64,000 bases of DNA, taken from NCBI GenBank assembly GCA_035582835.1, contig JAYKAV010003360.1:186104-250103 (forward strand), written 5' to 3'. This stretch comes from Phoebastria nigripes. Its lineage: Eukaryota; Chordata; Aves; Procellariiformes; Diomedeidae. The notes below the pieces were generated by a model. That model saw only the letters and a list, made by a program, of their open reading frames with translations, did not search any database and was not told the DNA's origin. A program made the translations under genes and the position numbers. Below are positions 38,401 to 53,400 of the stretch, piece after piece (positions within the stretch are counted from its first letter, which is position 1; each line of letters starts with the position of its first letter).

Positions 38401-41400
38401 CAAACACACAAACATCTCCTGCTTCTAGAAATCAAAGGGAGTTGAAGGTGCTCAAGAGTTCAGAAAAGCATTAGGAGNATGTTTCAAGACTGAATCCTTT
38501 TTGAACATTTTAAGCTTCCTATGCCACCACTTAGTTAATTGACTAGTCTATAGTTCCCAGTACAGGAAAGCATGAACCCTTCATTGCCCTCTGAAAACCA
38601 ACATCATGGNGAACTTAGCAATTAGAGCAGAGAATTGCAGAGACAGACCAGAAGATCCCGTGCCTCCAGGTCTCCACTTGGAATGTTAAAAATGGTTAAG
38701 AAGACACAGTATCTTCAACTGTTTTGTCAGCTCATATGAAAAGAGGAAAGCATACAGGAGAGAAATCACATAGGGTTTTCCCAGTAAAAACACCTAACTT
38801 ATAGACAGAAGTAAACAAGGAGTTTGTGAAGGCTGCAGAGTCAGTGTATTTATTACGTTTCTATCTCACTCTTGGCATTGGATCTCCTTGTTCTCCTGTT
38901 GCTTCCAGAGTCAATCAGAAACAAAACAAATAGCAACAGATCTCCTTCACTGCTACCAAAAATGCCACCCCAAAATGCCTCTCTGATCACTGGGGAATAC
39001 AGGAGGGACAGTTCTAACTGGTTTTGGCTCAAAGTGGGAACTCCCTATGCCCACAGTGACCACAACTCCAACCTCTCTGTGAACAGCAAACTCACCACAG
39101 CTCCACCTTNGCAGCCCTACCAGCCCCCCCTGCGCCCTGCACGGGCCATTGCCCGGTCCCCACCAGATCTCTTGGGAAGAAACAGGATGTTTTTGAGCAC
39201 ATCCCCATAGCACCAAGTACTAGTACAGCTGGGGAGGAGTTGGGGCCACTTCCTACGCAGCTACGTCTGGGCTGTGTCCTGTTGTCCATCTGTCTGCCAC
39301 CTGCCAGTGGCTTTTTACAGGATGGTTCAAGCAGACCTTTTAGACTCTGCAATGTAATTGCGAAGGAAGCATATGTTTGTTTTCTTGTCTTCTCCTTTGT
39401 TTTCCTGACTCCACAAGTTTTCCATTGATTTTAACAGCCAGAATTTAAAAGGCTGAATGCCAATGTAGTGTTGTGAACACCAAAACCAGATGTGCTTGCA
39501 TATACTATGGGAACAATTAAAAAGAGCCTTTGAAATTCTGTTCTTGACAGCTTTGGTCGGGAGAAAATAAAGAAGGTTTGCTAACTCGTCAAGTTTCCCC
39601 AGCTCCCATCCCAGCACTAATTATTATAGTGTCAGAAAGTACATAGCCCCAGCATGCAGCTCACATTTTAGCAGGGGAGAGGCCATACTTGTGCATATTG
39701 AGGACAGCTCATGAAGTGTAATTTATTCTAAAGTTCTTTACAAACTGAGCTGCTTTTTTTGGTCTGTAGTGTCAATCTAAAAGGGAGAAGATTCAAACAA
39801 ATACCAGGCCTTATTTGTGCCATATGAGAACTGAGTCTTAGACCTTAGGTGTTATGGATGCTCAAGTCACTGCAGCTTTCACTAATTCGAACAAGTAGAT
39901 AAATATTTAAAAGAGCTCCTTTAGCATTCCAGACATAAGGATAAATAAACAGAAATGGCAACATTTGGAGGAAATAATCAGTCTAGAACACAACGTGCAA
40001 ACATTGGCACTGGGAAGAGGATTCCTCCTGCTTGTACCAGTACAGTAACATGGAGCTAGCTGTTAACCTGATTGATTATTGCAGACATGAAGTTCAAGTA
40101 TTAAATAAGTAGCAACAACAAAAAAAAAATCCATGTCTGTTTCTAACATTTCATTCATCTGTTTCTTCAGATTCCCCACCCCTTTACCCAGCAAGGTCTA
40201 GGTCCTTGGCCTCAGCCCAGAAGCCGTGCATTGCTCTGGCTCCACAAAGCACCCAGAAGATTGCTCCAACCAAGCGGCTGGAAACCTCTTGGCATGGCCC
40301 AGGTGCTACACTGTCTTCTCCTTTGCATAGATGGCAGGAGAGCAGCCATCATAAATATTCTCAGCAGGGACCTTGTAGAGCCTCAGGATCAGGAGACGTA
40401 CAGAGAGTGTCTTGAATCCAATCCTTGTCTCATGCAAGTGACAAAGATAAATCAACAACAGAATCAGATCGACTGTAATAATTGTCAAGCTCCTGCTTCA
40501 GAAACGATCGTCCATCGTGCTTTGCACCGCAAAATAGCCTGCTGGTGGCATACGTATATTCTTTCCCATTTTTCCAAATTTTCAACAATATTCCTGATTC
40601 CAGCTAAAACTCCATTAGTCTTCAAAACCTATTTCTGACTTGTGTGTTATGACACAATTTCCTGCTTATGACACAGTAAGAGACGATAATGTTTCAAAGA
40701 TCACTGGGATTGTTTACAAGTGTAAGTGTCTGGGAAGAAGAGGAAGACAGATCAAAAGTGAGACCTTTTTATGTCTAGACATTTCTGGATGAATAAACAT
40801 CATTATGGTGAAATGCACATCTGCATGAAGGGTAAACTCTATATGATTGGATTCATNCAGGGTAAAATTCATCTCCTTGTCTGAACTTGTCCAAAGGTCT
40901 TTGCATAGCTTTAACCTCTCTAAATGGTAACAAGTACAACAAGCTTGTTTGGCTGTTCTTAGCATGAAGGCAGAGCCTGGAAAACTTGAATCTATTAAGA
41001 ATATAAATAAGAATAGAAGAGGGAAATGAGGGCAAAGCTTTCCAGTAAAAGAACAGGAATCATAACGAAATTAAAATACTGTTTTCAGTAGTATTTTGTT
41101 GTTATATTTACTTGCCTTTATGTTACACCCTCCCATTGGTGTCAAAGCGGTAAAGCTGGGAAAACATCTACATTTTGAGTACAATGGAAGTTTTTCACTC
41201 ACGTGGTAAAGTAAGGTCTTTCATCATTGATGTTAATTATATTTATATTCACTGTTTTAGTCGAGTTGAGTCCATCTGGATCTGTCACTGTTATATTTAA
41301 AAAGTAACTGTTAAATAAGAAAACAAAACAAGAATTGTTCTGTGGCTATGTAGGAAAACATTTCTCCGTCTACTGTAAGCTAATAGACCACGTAAATAAA

Positions 41401-44400
41401 ATACATTCTCACCAATGTGGATCTTTCTCATAATCAAATTCTTTTGTGGAAAAAATGGCTCCGCTTTCCAAGACCAAGAATGGCACTGATGCAGGGACCA
41501 GTGAATACTGAAATGAAGAGAGCAAGAAATTAGTCTCTGTATCTTTAAACATCCCTCCATTCATTCCTTGCCTTGTAAAATGAGCCAAGTTATAGTACAG
41601 TATTTGCCTCAAAACTTTGTGTATTGAAACATGCTGACATACAGATGCCAGCACAAGCCCTGATGATCTGAGCTGAAGCAGCTCAAACTTGGTCGTACGT
41701 GCTTTGCTTGACAGCCAGTGGAAAGTCACAGACNCTGAATTACATTAAAGCCCACACTACTCTCTACTTCTGTGAACTCCAGCTCTGCAATGACTACTTA
41801 ACATAGAGGCAGCCGGCAGAGCCACAGCGCAGTAGGCAAAAATCGGCTTTGTGGTGGCAGCAGAGTATATGCACAAAGGAGAAGAGAGAGAAGAAGGGGT
41901 GAGGCTGGATTTGGGGGGCATAAGATGTGCCATGCAGGAGGCAATGAAGCTTAGGGGTCCAGACGATGGGAGAGGCCAAGGAGGGGAGAGTGGACTTTCA
42001 TGGAGNGTGTGAGGCTGAAAGGTGTTCACAACAGCTCGGTGTTAACAACGCGGCTGTTCAGTGGTGGCATGTAGCAGCAGCCGCTTCGTGCATTGCACAA
42101 CACAAATCAGTACTGCACCAGTGCACAGGTGCGGGAGGGAGCTGAGCACCNTGACACCCTACACAGCAGGGAGAAAGGCAGCACCCTGATCCCCATGGCT
42201 GCGGGGTAGCTACCACACGCCCACCACATCCTCCCTGCTATCATCCACATGCCTCTGCCAGGCCATCACCAATAAGCCCTCAAGGACATTTCCTTTGCTA
42301 GTGCAGGTGCTAATAATACCCATAAAGTCTGAAGTATGCAACATCAGAGCGTCATGCACCGTACAAGTAATCTGCAAAATCCACTGAGTAGATCTGTCCA
42401 GGGGATGCAACTGCTTTCGGGTTACCTTTTGGAAAAAAACAGGAGGTACAGAGAGCTGAGTGAAACAACTTGCCTCCTGCAGTGATAGATTTAATTGAAA
42501 TTGCTTTAAAAAAAGCAACTAGGTGATCACAATTCTTTTAACAATTTTTTTGCCAGTTGACCTTTCTAAGTTCCCTCTCCAGACTATTATTTTAGCTGTT
42601 GCCCAGCATTTCTATATTTGCAGCTTCTTATTATGCCTGAGTTTCGTCAGGGGTTAGATGGCACGTGTTGCTTTCAGAAACAAAGCAGAGCTAAACCCCA
42701 GGCCTCTTCTTCCCTGCTCACCAGCTTGGGTTTGGTGGTTTGACTGGGCAAAGCCTGAGGACAAACTTCAAGGTCACTGCTCTCTTGAATAATGCTACAC
42801 GTTGAAGTAGCATCTTCAGGTTCAGTTCTTGAATGTGCTGTCTTTTATAAAGCCAAAGCCAACAAAGCAAAGCTACAACATAAATCTAAGATAAATGCAG
42901 TTATTTTTCCCCTGTCTGCAAACAAACTTATCACTTTCCAGAAATTTTTGCTGATACCAAGAGTATTTTCAGATCAGCTAACACATTTTCTTAACTGAAG
43001 GTCACAGTTTGCCCTGGGATTGTCAAAAAGCTGAGATTCAGTTGCCTTGTAAGCAATTTCCTTACTGCCTCATTTAAAAGAATTTACATTGTGATACAGA
43101 AGGTTAAAAATTTTATTTACTTTTAGTCACTCTCATCTACAAAAAATGTTTTGCAAGCCATTTAAAAAAAAAAAAAGAGAGACAATTTCTACTGTATCTC
43201 TGATTAACTATATCAAACTCTGCCTTCAATATCCCTTAATTTTGGAGGGTTAGGAACTCAAAATACAATTTGTGTCCAAACATTAAGGCTGGGTTTTCTT
43301 AGTTTATTGTTGAAAATGCTTCTTTTTTCCTGACTAAACCTTCTCCTGTGTTCCTGATAAGGAAGGAAGTTGTTGAAAAATGCTGGCAATTAGCATTTTA
43401 GATACAGTGGATTATATCATCTCTGGTTTTTTTTTTCTTTAATACAACTTACTTTGAGTTCAGCATTTTCAGGATCAGCTGCATCAACTTGGTAAATGCA
43501 TTCCGGAGAAGTTCCTTCCAAGACATAGATCGTTACAGCTGTATGGATGTAAGTGTACTCAGTGTTAATTGGGTAAGAATAAAGGACACGGCAGCAAACA
43601 TACTGATACACTGGAGCTGTCTAGACCTNCTACTGCCTGCTGCGTCTTCTCACTTCTCAAGTGTAATTCCAAAATCATCACAAAGAGCACAAATACTCAA
43701 AAGATAAAAAGAAACCAATTGCATATCTGTAAACAGGCAATGATCACTGTGAGTTGCAATATGAATTGTGCCCTCGGGAGAAAGACTGATCTTTACATAC
43801 GGCCTATCTTGAGCTGCTCACAGGGTATGGAGTAAAATGATGCATCTGGGTTACACCTGTGTCTTTCTTTACTATGCAGATGGGGAGAACGTAGCCCTGT
43901 GCTAGGTCCTCATTGCCATCCCCTCCCTGTCCACCCACTGTCCCCTGCCAGGAAAGCTCAGAGCCTTTCCTCTTAATTTCTGCTTTTCCTTTACACCTGC
44001 GAGGCAAATAAATAGTGGATGGTCTGCGCTGACTTAAATTTTTGCCTTATTAAGGGTGCTAATTCAGTGCCAGGTCTATTTCTTTCCGTGTCAGGAATTC
44101 TCACAGCTGGAACATCCCATACTGGGCCACCGGCAACAGGCTTAGCTTTCCTTGAGTATAGTGATTAACAGAACAACAGATCTTTAGATCGCATTATTTG
44201 CTTTATGCCCTTTTGTGTCTGCTGGACCTGCTGTTTCTGGACTATTAATTTCCACTGTGACCCCTGCTGACTGCTGCTTCTCATCAGAGCAGTGGGAATC
44301 CCAGAGCAGCGTAATGAGTTGTTCCCAGAGGACAACAATATGAATATAAAGTTTAATGAGAGGGAGATGCTTTTTCATAACCAGCGAATGCGCAATTAGT

Positions 44401-47400
44401 GTCTAATTGTAGCTGGTACCGTTAACTAAAGCCACACAGTTAGACAGATCAGACATCTGTGCTCACCAATTTATGGCAGCTCTAGCTGAGAGTGAAGCTG
44501 ATGCACTTATTTGTAACAAGCTCCCACGTAGAGTGTGTTTCATGCTGTGCCGATCCCCTGAAGTGTCACATTTAATTATTATTAGATTCCAGCAGCACCC
44601 ATGATATGCAAGACACCAGCTATACTGAGAAGATGATACAGCCGCTTCCCTAGAGGGGAAGCTAATTTGCTTTACAAACTAAGTATTGTATGGAAGCAGG
44701 AACGTCAGTGTGCTTCGGAGGCATTAGTGAAGCAGGCTGGATTTGAGCATTTGAGCGGGCCTGGGCTGAACCCGTCCGGGCAGACAAGCCCTGCCCTCTG
44801 CAGCAGGCAGAAGTCGAGGCCGCAGCCACGCTGCACCACTGACTGCTCCAAGGGCTGCGAGTCGCAGCCTACGTAATGCTGCTGCTAGTCCAGATCTGGG
44901 GGGGGTCAGCAGCCAGCTCCGAATACCTAGCACGAACGGATCACAGTTTGATATTTTCAGATAGAAAAAAAAAATGGAATATTGAATTATTGAATGCTCT
45001 TCCATACAGTGCTGTTAGAATATCAAGACTTCAAACGGGCTCTCAGTACCTCATGAAATAGTAAGAGCATATTTTTATGCACTACCTGAACTGTTCTGTC
45101 TGTGTGTGAACACATAATAAATACATCGTTATACTCCGCCGCCTCATGGTACAATTTTTCCTCTCACTAGTAAATAAACAAGATAAGATTGCTCAGAGAG
45201 TAAGAAAGACAATTATTTCCTGTCCTTTTTATTGATGGCATTGTCACTCGTATTAGGTACTGCATGGCATGCAAAGCCTGCACCGGCAGCCGGGGTCCAG
45301 ACACTCCAGCCTCATTCCTAAGGCTGCTGCAAACTCGTTCCTGTTGCACCTTTCCCAGTGGTCTGAAAGTAAACCTGGTTAAGGCCATCTGCCCCACGCA
45401 GGAGACAGAACTCTCTGCCTCTTTCCATTTGCACCACCATAGATCACAATCTCTGAGATCTTGCTCCTCAAACTGTTTTCCACTTAATTTCTCATGTGTA
45501 GGTGCAAATGCAAGATGCAGGTGTAAAACATTGGCAGAGCAATGTTTTTATCGTTTTCCCTCAGAAATTCTTGCACATACATGGTATACACTAATTTCAA
45601 TTTTTCTTGCTTCTCCGAATCAGTCCAGTTTTCAACAAACTACTGAAACATGTACCCATACTCAATGGTTATATCCCCACCAAACTTCAAGTTTCTAATA
45701 CATACCTCTAGGTAGGTATTCATCTCATCAAAAAAAGAACATATATATTTGTTGGTATAAAAACCTTTTNTTTCTTATAATTCTTCAGGTGCTTCAAAAT
45801 GGTTAAATCATTTTTGGTCAAAGCTTCAAGAAAACTAAAAGGGCATTTCCAGAGTTGAAGCATACCAAATATTTGTGTAAAATAAAGGTCTGATAAAAAC
45901 AGTGTCCTGTTCCTCCCTTGTTTTCCTAAAGGAAAATGCTTAGACCACTTTAGCTACAGGCACTGTGTGGAGCTATAGTTTTTTTTAATCTGATGTCATC
46001 TTTTCAAGTATTGTTCTTTTCAAATACCACCACTATCTTACTTTGAATTGCCATATTTCCTTGAAATACAGGACGTTCATTTTTATCTGCTACTTGGACA
46101 GTCAATATGTTAAGGTCGGTTCTCCCAGTTGTGTCTTCAACGAAAATCTGTAAATCAAAGCTCTTTGGCATAGTTTCATAATCTAGGACAGGGTTTCCAG
46201 TGGTAACAACCTGAAAAGGAAAAATTATTATTAGCACATGGTGTAAGAGATATAAGTTATAATCTATACAAGTGAATACAAGTAAAGGGACACTTTCCAT
46301 CAGTAAGCAGTGAGTACTTTAGATCATCTACTTGCTGGCACATTTCTTGTCAGTGGCAGAAATGTGAGAAAAACAAGAGTGGAAAGACCAAAATGTTGTG
46401 GCTTCATGGAGCAACTCAAGGACCTCTTGTGTGAGGGACAGTTTGAGGAGGAGAAAGCCTGGAAGGAGCTGTTCTGCCTCACAGGCAATGCTTTGCCTTC
46501 AAGGCCAGGACTCATCTTGCAGGCACTTGTCTGTGCCAAGTCCTCATCTTTCCACACCAAGCTCCAGGAGCAGTCGAGGTGTGATGAGACTGAAAACTGG
46601 GAGGAAGCCCTGCAAGACACAAGGGCAGCTTCACTATTTCTGTGAGTCAGGAGCACGAGGGGGAAGACCTTTTACTTGCAATAAGGAGCGTGGGGGCAGG
46701 AGACTGTATAGTCAGGCAGGTACCAGCCCCTTCCTTGTATAAGCTGTGTCTGGGAGAAGACTTGCAGGAAACCAAAGAAAGGGGGGAGCTGCANGAGCAC
46801 ACTGTATGAGAGAGGGACCAGGACTGTTTGGTGAAAATGTTGAACTAATTAAAAAATAACATAGGCCTTAAGTTTTGTAAGATTGGTAAGGCAAACATTT
46901 GCTTTGTTTTGTTTTTTTTTAAAGACTTCCAGCTCTGCACATCACCTCTTAACACAGAAGATGTACAAGCACAAGACTGACATTCCATGAAAAAACATTA
47001 AATGTATTCATTTTGGATTTAGGATAGTCCAGAGCAACAGCAGGATGCTGAAAGTTGTACGCCACGATAGTCACTGCTGAAACTAACAAAGAAACAAGAA
47101 CTTTCCTTTCTTGGACGAGAAAGGAAAAGGTGACTGTTAAATTTGCTGTGGAGCTAAAAAACTCTGAAGCTTGAACGCNGGTAGCAGGGGTGCTGTGGAA
47201 CTGGAGGAGAAGAATTGCGGCTCACAAGTGTGTGTGACAAGGAGCATGTCAGTGTATTCACAATACTGCAGAATGGAGGAGCCTGGAGAGGATGCAGAAG
47301 GAGAACAATGAAATAAATCCTTGATTTTAGATGAGATGCCGTGGCCAGAGGACAAATGCAAAAGTGATGTCAGCGCAATTAGAAGACAGAAGCCAAAATA

Positions 47401-50400
47401 GAGCCAATTAACACAGACAGTTGGAGGAAAGTGAACAGAAGCACAAACGTTTTATGCCTTCTGGTANGTAAAACAGCTGCTCTGTGGAACCTTGTGGATC
47501 TTTTTGTCACAATACTGCAGGAGAAAACAACTGTGTCCTGGATCGTCTCCTTCTCTTCTATATTGTGCAAATAGAAGTTTCCCATAAAAGTGATGCTAAC
47601 TCAGAAAAAACATTCTACAAAAGCTTGTAACACCAATGGGAAGGTTGCTCTCTAAAATGAATGTTTGCTGGAGATCTAAATACAGTAAACAGATGCAAAG
47701 AATTCAAAACGAGAAACTGTCCAATTCTAAGCAGAAATTATGTGCTCTGGGAATTATCCCTCCAGTTCACAGCCAAATACGTTATTGGTGTTGTAACTAC
47801 AGCCAGACTGCCTAAATACACATCTTCCACCCTCCTTTATAGAGACCTTGCAAGTGAAGATGTAAATCTAGATGGTCTCTGTAGGTTGCTTTTGAGAACA
47901 GCTTGCCACTGGCGTAGGCTGTGAGCCACAGTTCACCTTTTCTCCAGGTAGGAGCAAAGCTTACTGATAAAGGCAGCACCGTACACACTTAAAGCGGCTG
48001 CAGACTTCATGAAAGGGGGTCTGGAGTCACCCCATAACAGTCTACCCCTCGTTCCACCTGAGAATTTCACTGCTCCCTGCTCCCCGCTTCACTCCNGGGA
48101 TGCAGAAGGATCACTAGCAGCATCAAGGTGGTTTCAGGCAGCAGTATGTTTTCACGCATTCAACACATCTTCTGCCCATGGGATTCTTCAAACAAGAGCA
48201 AGGTGAGAAGGAATGGGCAGGGCTCTGATCTCAGAAACTGTGACTTTCTCAGAAATCTCAAAACATATCAAGAGATGTGATATTGCCTTGGCTTGCTGCA
48301 ACAGGAGTAAATGTGCTTCATAAATACAGAAGAGCCTGTGCTAACAGGTACTTAGCTAATCTGCAAACCCCATAATTCATACATGAAATACTTCCTTTTC
48401 TGTGTCTTAGCAAAGATTTAATGGCAGTAGGTAGTACTGAGGTATCTCATTTTGGATCACATTACTTTTGCAAAATATTGTACAATCTGCTACAACATAG
48501 CATAAATAATTAAAAGTAGCAATGCTCATCAGATAAATGAACTAAGGACACTCGTGTATTTATCCTTGCCTTATGAGTTGTAATGAGCACTCAACTGCTA
48601 GTTTGCAGAATTCGTATGTAGCTTGCTTTATAATTTTCTCATGACTGATATTCACTGGCCCAACCTCTTTGTTTCAGTCCCTCGAGTGAGTTAGGAAACC
48701 CTGAAAACAACTACAGTTCAAGGAAGACATACCAAGTCCTCACAGGCCATTCTGGTGATGGGGCTGTGGTATGAAATTGATATAAACTAGCATTTTGGAA
48801 GAAGCAGTCTCCAGCCTATACCTTTCTTGGCCATTCATTTTCATCCTTGTGTCACTCTCTGCACTGTGCTAGAACAAGAATTGCTCCATCATCCCTGTCA
48901 TGAAAAAAATCAAGGAGAAATTTTTTGTCTATTTGCAGGGTTATTTTTCCTCCAGATTAATTTGTCAGTCCCACTCAACAAGCAGCAATATAAAATGCTT
49001 GTGCTGCACAGTATAGAGATGGCATGGGACAGGAACAAGCAGGTATAAAAAAGGGCTATGTTTTGCAGCAGAAGGGATAGCTTTAATTCAAAATGCCAAA
49101 GTACAGCCTAGGAAGGGAGTCCCACATTATGAATTCTCTGACAGCAAAGCCAGCTTAAGGGACGTATCCATTTCCACCTGCCTGTTACATCCCCTCAGCT
49201 GAGCCAGTTCAGGTGTTTGTGCAGCCACATCCTATGCTTCAAGGGTGAGCGAGGGCTTTTTTGAGAGTTTTTTTGACCATTTCACTGATCCGGCTGGGGA
49301 GCAACTAGAGAGCCAGCAGAGCTGCCACAACTGAGCTTTGTGCTCTGCCGGGAGGCGGGAGCATGGGAACACCAGCAGCTCCCGCAGGCAGGTTGGATCA
49401 GTGAGCCACAGCCGCCTGGGGTCACAGGCTTACTTTCCCCAAATTCTCTCCCAGAAACATCAGCAAAGAGAACAAGAAAAGAGCCCTTGTATCAGTTCTG
49501 CGAAAACCTGAACTTCCTTGGAAATACCCAGAAAAATGTATTCAAATTAACTTTGTAAGTCTCTACTCAGTGTCCATCCGTATCTTTTAAAGACACACTT
49601 CAGTGTCACTGTTCAGGCTCAGACACACAAGCGAGTTACAATGGGATGACAAGTTATCATGCGTCTGAACGCTCATTGCCAGTGACAAATGTGAGCTAAT
49701 ACTTGCTAATTTATCCAGCAATAAAAATTACCCTGAAGCAATAGAAATTGCTTTGCATTTGCCATAGGACAAGAGCATGCAATAGATAGAAATAGATCAC
49801 AGATGTGTGGAAGTGTGATAACTTCTTACCTCAAGATAACTTCCTCATGTGTCACAGCCTTCATACAGAATTAAATATGACTTTGATCTGACTCAGCTTA
49901 CTTTACTTTGGAAGTGAGTCAAATTCATTTTAATTCTAGGTGAGAGTGGCCAAACAGAAGCTGTGTGTGGTTTAACTAAGCCACTTCAAAGTCACAGTGA
50001 CTTCATATAAATTAACTTGAAAAACTATGGACAAATCCTCAAAACAGAAGCAGGTCCTATTTGTCCTTCTGCACCTCTTATTTTCCAAAAATCACATTTT
50101 TTCTATCACAGAATAAATGGAATTATTGTGATAGGTGGTTTTTGCCTAGATGCAATTAAAAATTTTAATCACTATTGCTACTCATTTTTTGTATCTATTA
50201 CAGCAAGTCCAAATACTACCACAGTCTGCATTTGCAACTCTTTTCTGATTAAAAGATGAGTCACTGTGCGCTGCCAGTGCTCAGTAATCCAGGAAACATC
50301 AGCCTACATGACTGAACATTGCTCAAGCTAAACGTAAAACTCACCCTGTATTCGAGATCTCCTTTTGATTCAATATCAAAAGCCTCTGCAAGTGGATTTG

Positions 50401-53400
50401 TATTTACTATGATAGGAAGTACTGCAATACCTTCAGAAGACAATGGAGAAACAGTTACATTAAAGGTATAAACTGAAACACCAGCTGCTGCATTTTCTTC
50501 AACAGTGCTTGTTGCAGGTAAGCCCTTAAGCAACTGNGTTCTTCTTCCTGCAAGACGAAGATGAATGTAAAATTACTTCTGGGAATCATAGGCTAGCAGG
50601 AGCACACAGCTTGTGCCAAGAGCTGCCATTAATGAGCACAAAATGGCCTGATTCTCTTTTTGCTTATGAATGGTGGCATTGCACGGTAGTAAATCCAGTG
50701 CTAATGGCAAAAGAATCAACCTTTTCTCTAATTCAGTACTATACTATACTATACATCTAGAGTGGCTGATGTTAAAGTAGTATTGTTATGGCATCGTTTG
50801 CCCTCATATATGCCTTTATATAGAAGCAAAGAAACCAAACATGTTTCTACTATTTCATTTCACCCCCTGTGCTAATTGCTGCCTCTGTGCACTAATCACA
50901 TCAAAAAGTACCTTGAATCACACAGGGCTGGATGTTAAAGAAGCGATCTTTTTTGTGAATTATGCCATCTGTAGTGCTCATTTCCTCCATTTTCCCTCTT
51001 CTTATTCTTTCTAGCACAGCGATGCGCATGCCTAGCTCGTCAGTAGTGTGTTAGCAACAACTTTGGGATGTTGTGCTGTTGTGTCTTCTGCTTTGAGCAT
51101 GGAAGAGCAACCTCCATTCCTTGGAGGAGATGCGGGCCCACAAAAGCACCCTACGGTTCAAAACTGCCTGGATGCAGCACAGAGCGCTGTGGCATCCAAC
51201 AGCTTTGCGTGAGCTCCTTGATTCTCAATCAGACCTCTGGACTCCCCAAAACAAAATCTGTGCTTGCTCTGCTGTTTAGCTTGTGGTTTTTGTTATTTTA
51301 ACAAAGGCCTGTAGTGCTTTATCTTATGAAGACTGTCTAGGAAACACATATCAGGACAACCCTAAACTGGCAATGATGTACCTCAACATGAGACTATGGC
51401 AGGGCTGAATGTTGCTGGGGGGGCTTCGCTGGCTTGTCCAAAACACTTGCCAAGAAAGCTGGCTGTGTTCAGTCAAACGTCCGACATACTGTGTGCCAAG
51501 ACAGAGGCAGATACTGCTCGCTCAAGGGCCTGGCCAGGCTGTTCACACACCAGCAATTACTGTAGCAAAAGCTCCATGAAGTATTTTTTTTTGCTGGGCA
51601 GCTGCAAGGTAAAAAGCTGCTATGGGAACTAGTCTGAGGCCATTAGGGCTGCAGCATGTTTCCGCTTCGATGCTCAGGCTCAGCCTGGAGCTTGGGAACG
51701 TAATGCCAAGGGGAAACCTGCTCCTTTGCAACACCTCTGCGGTGTGGGACAGAACCATCTCCCTTTGCCCCTTCTCATGTGTCTGGGGAAGGATGGCCCA
51801 CATCAGCTACCAAAGAGGCACTCTAATTGCCATTCCTCCAATGGCAGCAGGCTTTTTAATCTGGAGAGGGAGAGTGCGGCTCCAATACTTTCCAATGACA
51901 TTAGAAGAATCCTTAGTGACTTTTTCCCCAAACTATCAAAAAATCTTGTTACCCTACATCCCTAGAAAAATTTTGAGCATTTTACGGATTGCCCACATAT
52001 GGTCTTTGTGTGATAGACATTGCTCCTATTACTGGCCTCTCAAATAACTGTTCCCCAATAGGATCAGAGAAGACTTAGGATTCCAGTGCCTTTGCTGCAT
52101 GAGAAGCAAAACTAATAGCAGTAGATGAGTCCACAAGACAAAGCACGGAGTCCCATGGTCTGCCTTCTTCCCACATCCCACCCCAGGAGGCACTTGTCCT
52201 TGCAGTGTTTCCTGGAGCACTTCTTAGAGCAGCATGACTCCATCAGACACCTCCAGTTCTTCCTCTTGCAGCCTGCAAGACTCACTGCATTGTGGGGAGG
52301 AGGAGGAGGGAGCACGGGGGGTGTTGTTCATGTACCCAGCCATACTAGGCTGTGGTGGGAGAGTTTGCCTCTGGGAAGACCTCTTCTGAGCACAGGGCCT
52401 CACTGGTAAGAGGCAGAGCTGAGGCACTTCCTAGGATCCTCTCACAGCTGCACGGAGGTTCCCATGCTCCCACACTCCAGATACAGCAGGTCCATGGATC
52501 ACTGATCTGGCTGGGATTACTCTGGCATTTATGGAAAAAAAGGCCTTGGAGATGCTCTGCAGGTGGGTGAGGTACAGGCTGGGATGTGGGAGACTGTGAG
52601 GTGGGAACTGCCTGTAAGAGTTAATATGAACAGGTCACACTGACACTCCGGTAGGACTGAGTTCAGCTGAGCTGTTACTGATTTATGTCAGGGGAAGCAG
52701 GACCCAGTGAAGGACTGAGTTTTTATCAATGTTCTTATAAATTGTGGAAAACATCATCAACAAAATCGCCCATGCAAATGAGACTGGGCTGAGAAGGGTT
52801 TCTGGGGATACATTTCCATAAGTGGAGCTGAACTTTGAATATAATCTCCTGTGGATGGTACCTGATGAATCCATTTCCCTCAGCAAGCCACAGTTCATTA
52901 ATGGAAACCATTCATAAAATCAATGAAATCATTTATAACATTTAGAAATGTAGAAAGACAGGAGCTGTTATTTTTATATTATCTCCAAAGATTTCATTGG
53001 CTGTTTATTCAGGATTTGTCTTTCTAAATCACAAGTTCTTACTTCTTGCTCTTTATTTTTAACTGAAATTTTCGGTACTGCATCTAAATGGCTGCTTCTT
53101 CTTCCAATGAATTTTACAAAAGCCCTCCTTCCATATTCACAAGTCCTTGCTTACCTCCTCACTTCGGAGAACAAAACATGCCTGAAGCAATTTAATACAT
53201 TATTTATCAGAATTACCAACCCCAAACATTGACAAATGCTGACTCCAAGACAAAGCAATCATGAGACCGGCTTTGAGAGGTATATGTATATTTGTCTCAT
53301 TTATCTGTGATTTGTTAGTCTTTACAGTGTGCTTGACTCACACCTTCAAGCATTTCTCTCTCCACAACCATGCAAGTTAGAAAAACACTATTTTTCAAGG

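Larger units (their letters stand above)
26728..41202 (-). other. CDHR3 introns 6-12
   Basis: Introns 6 (41202-37551), 7 (37401-36062), 8 (35871-34221), 9 (34051-32545), 10 (32444-32302, only 143 bases), 11 (32202-28683) and 12 (28455-26728). Intron 11 carries most of the recognisable repeats (CR1 and MIR), intron 8 a MIR tail and intron 6 a CR1 end. The rest is unassigned. Confidence 0.6.
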
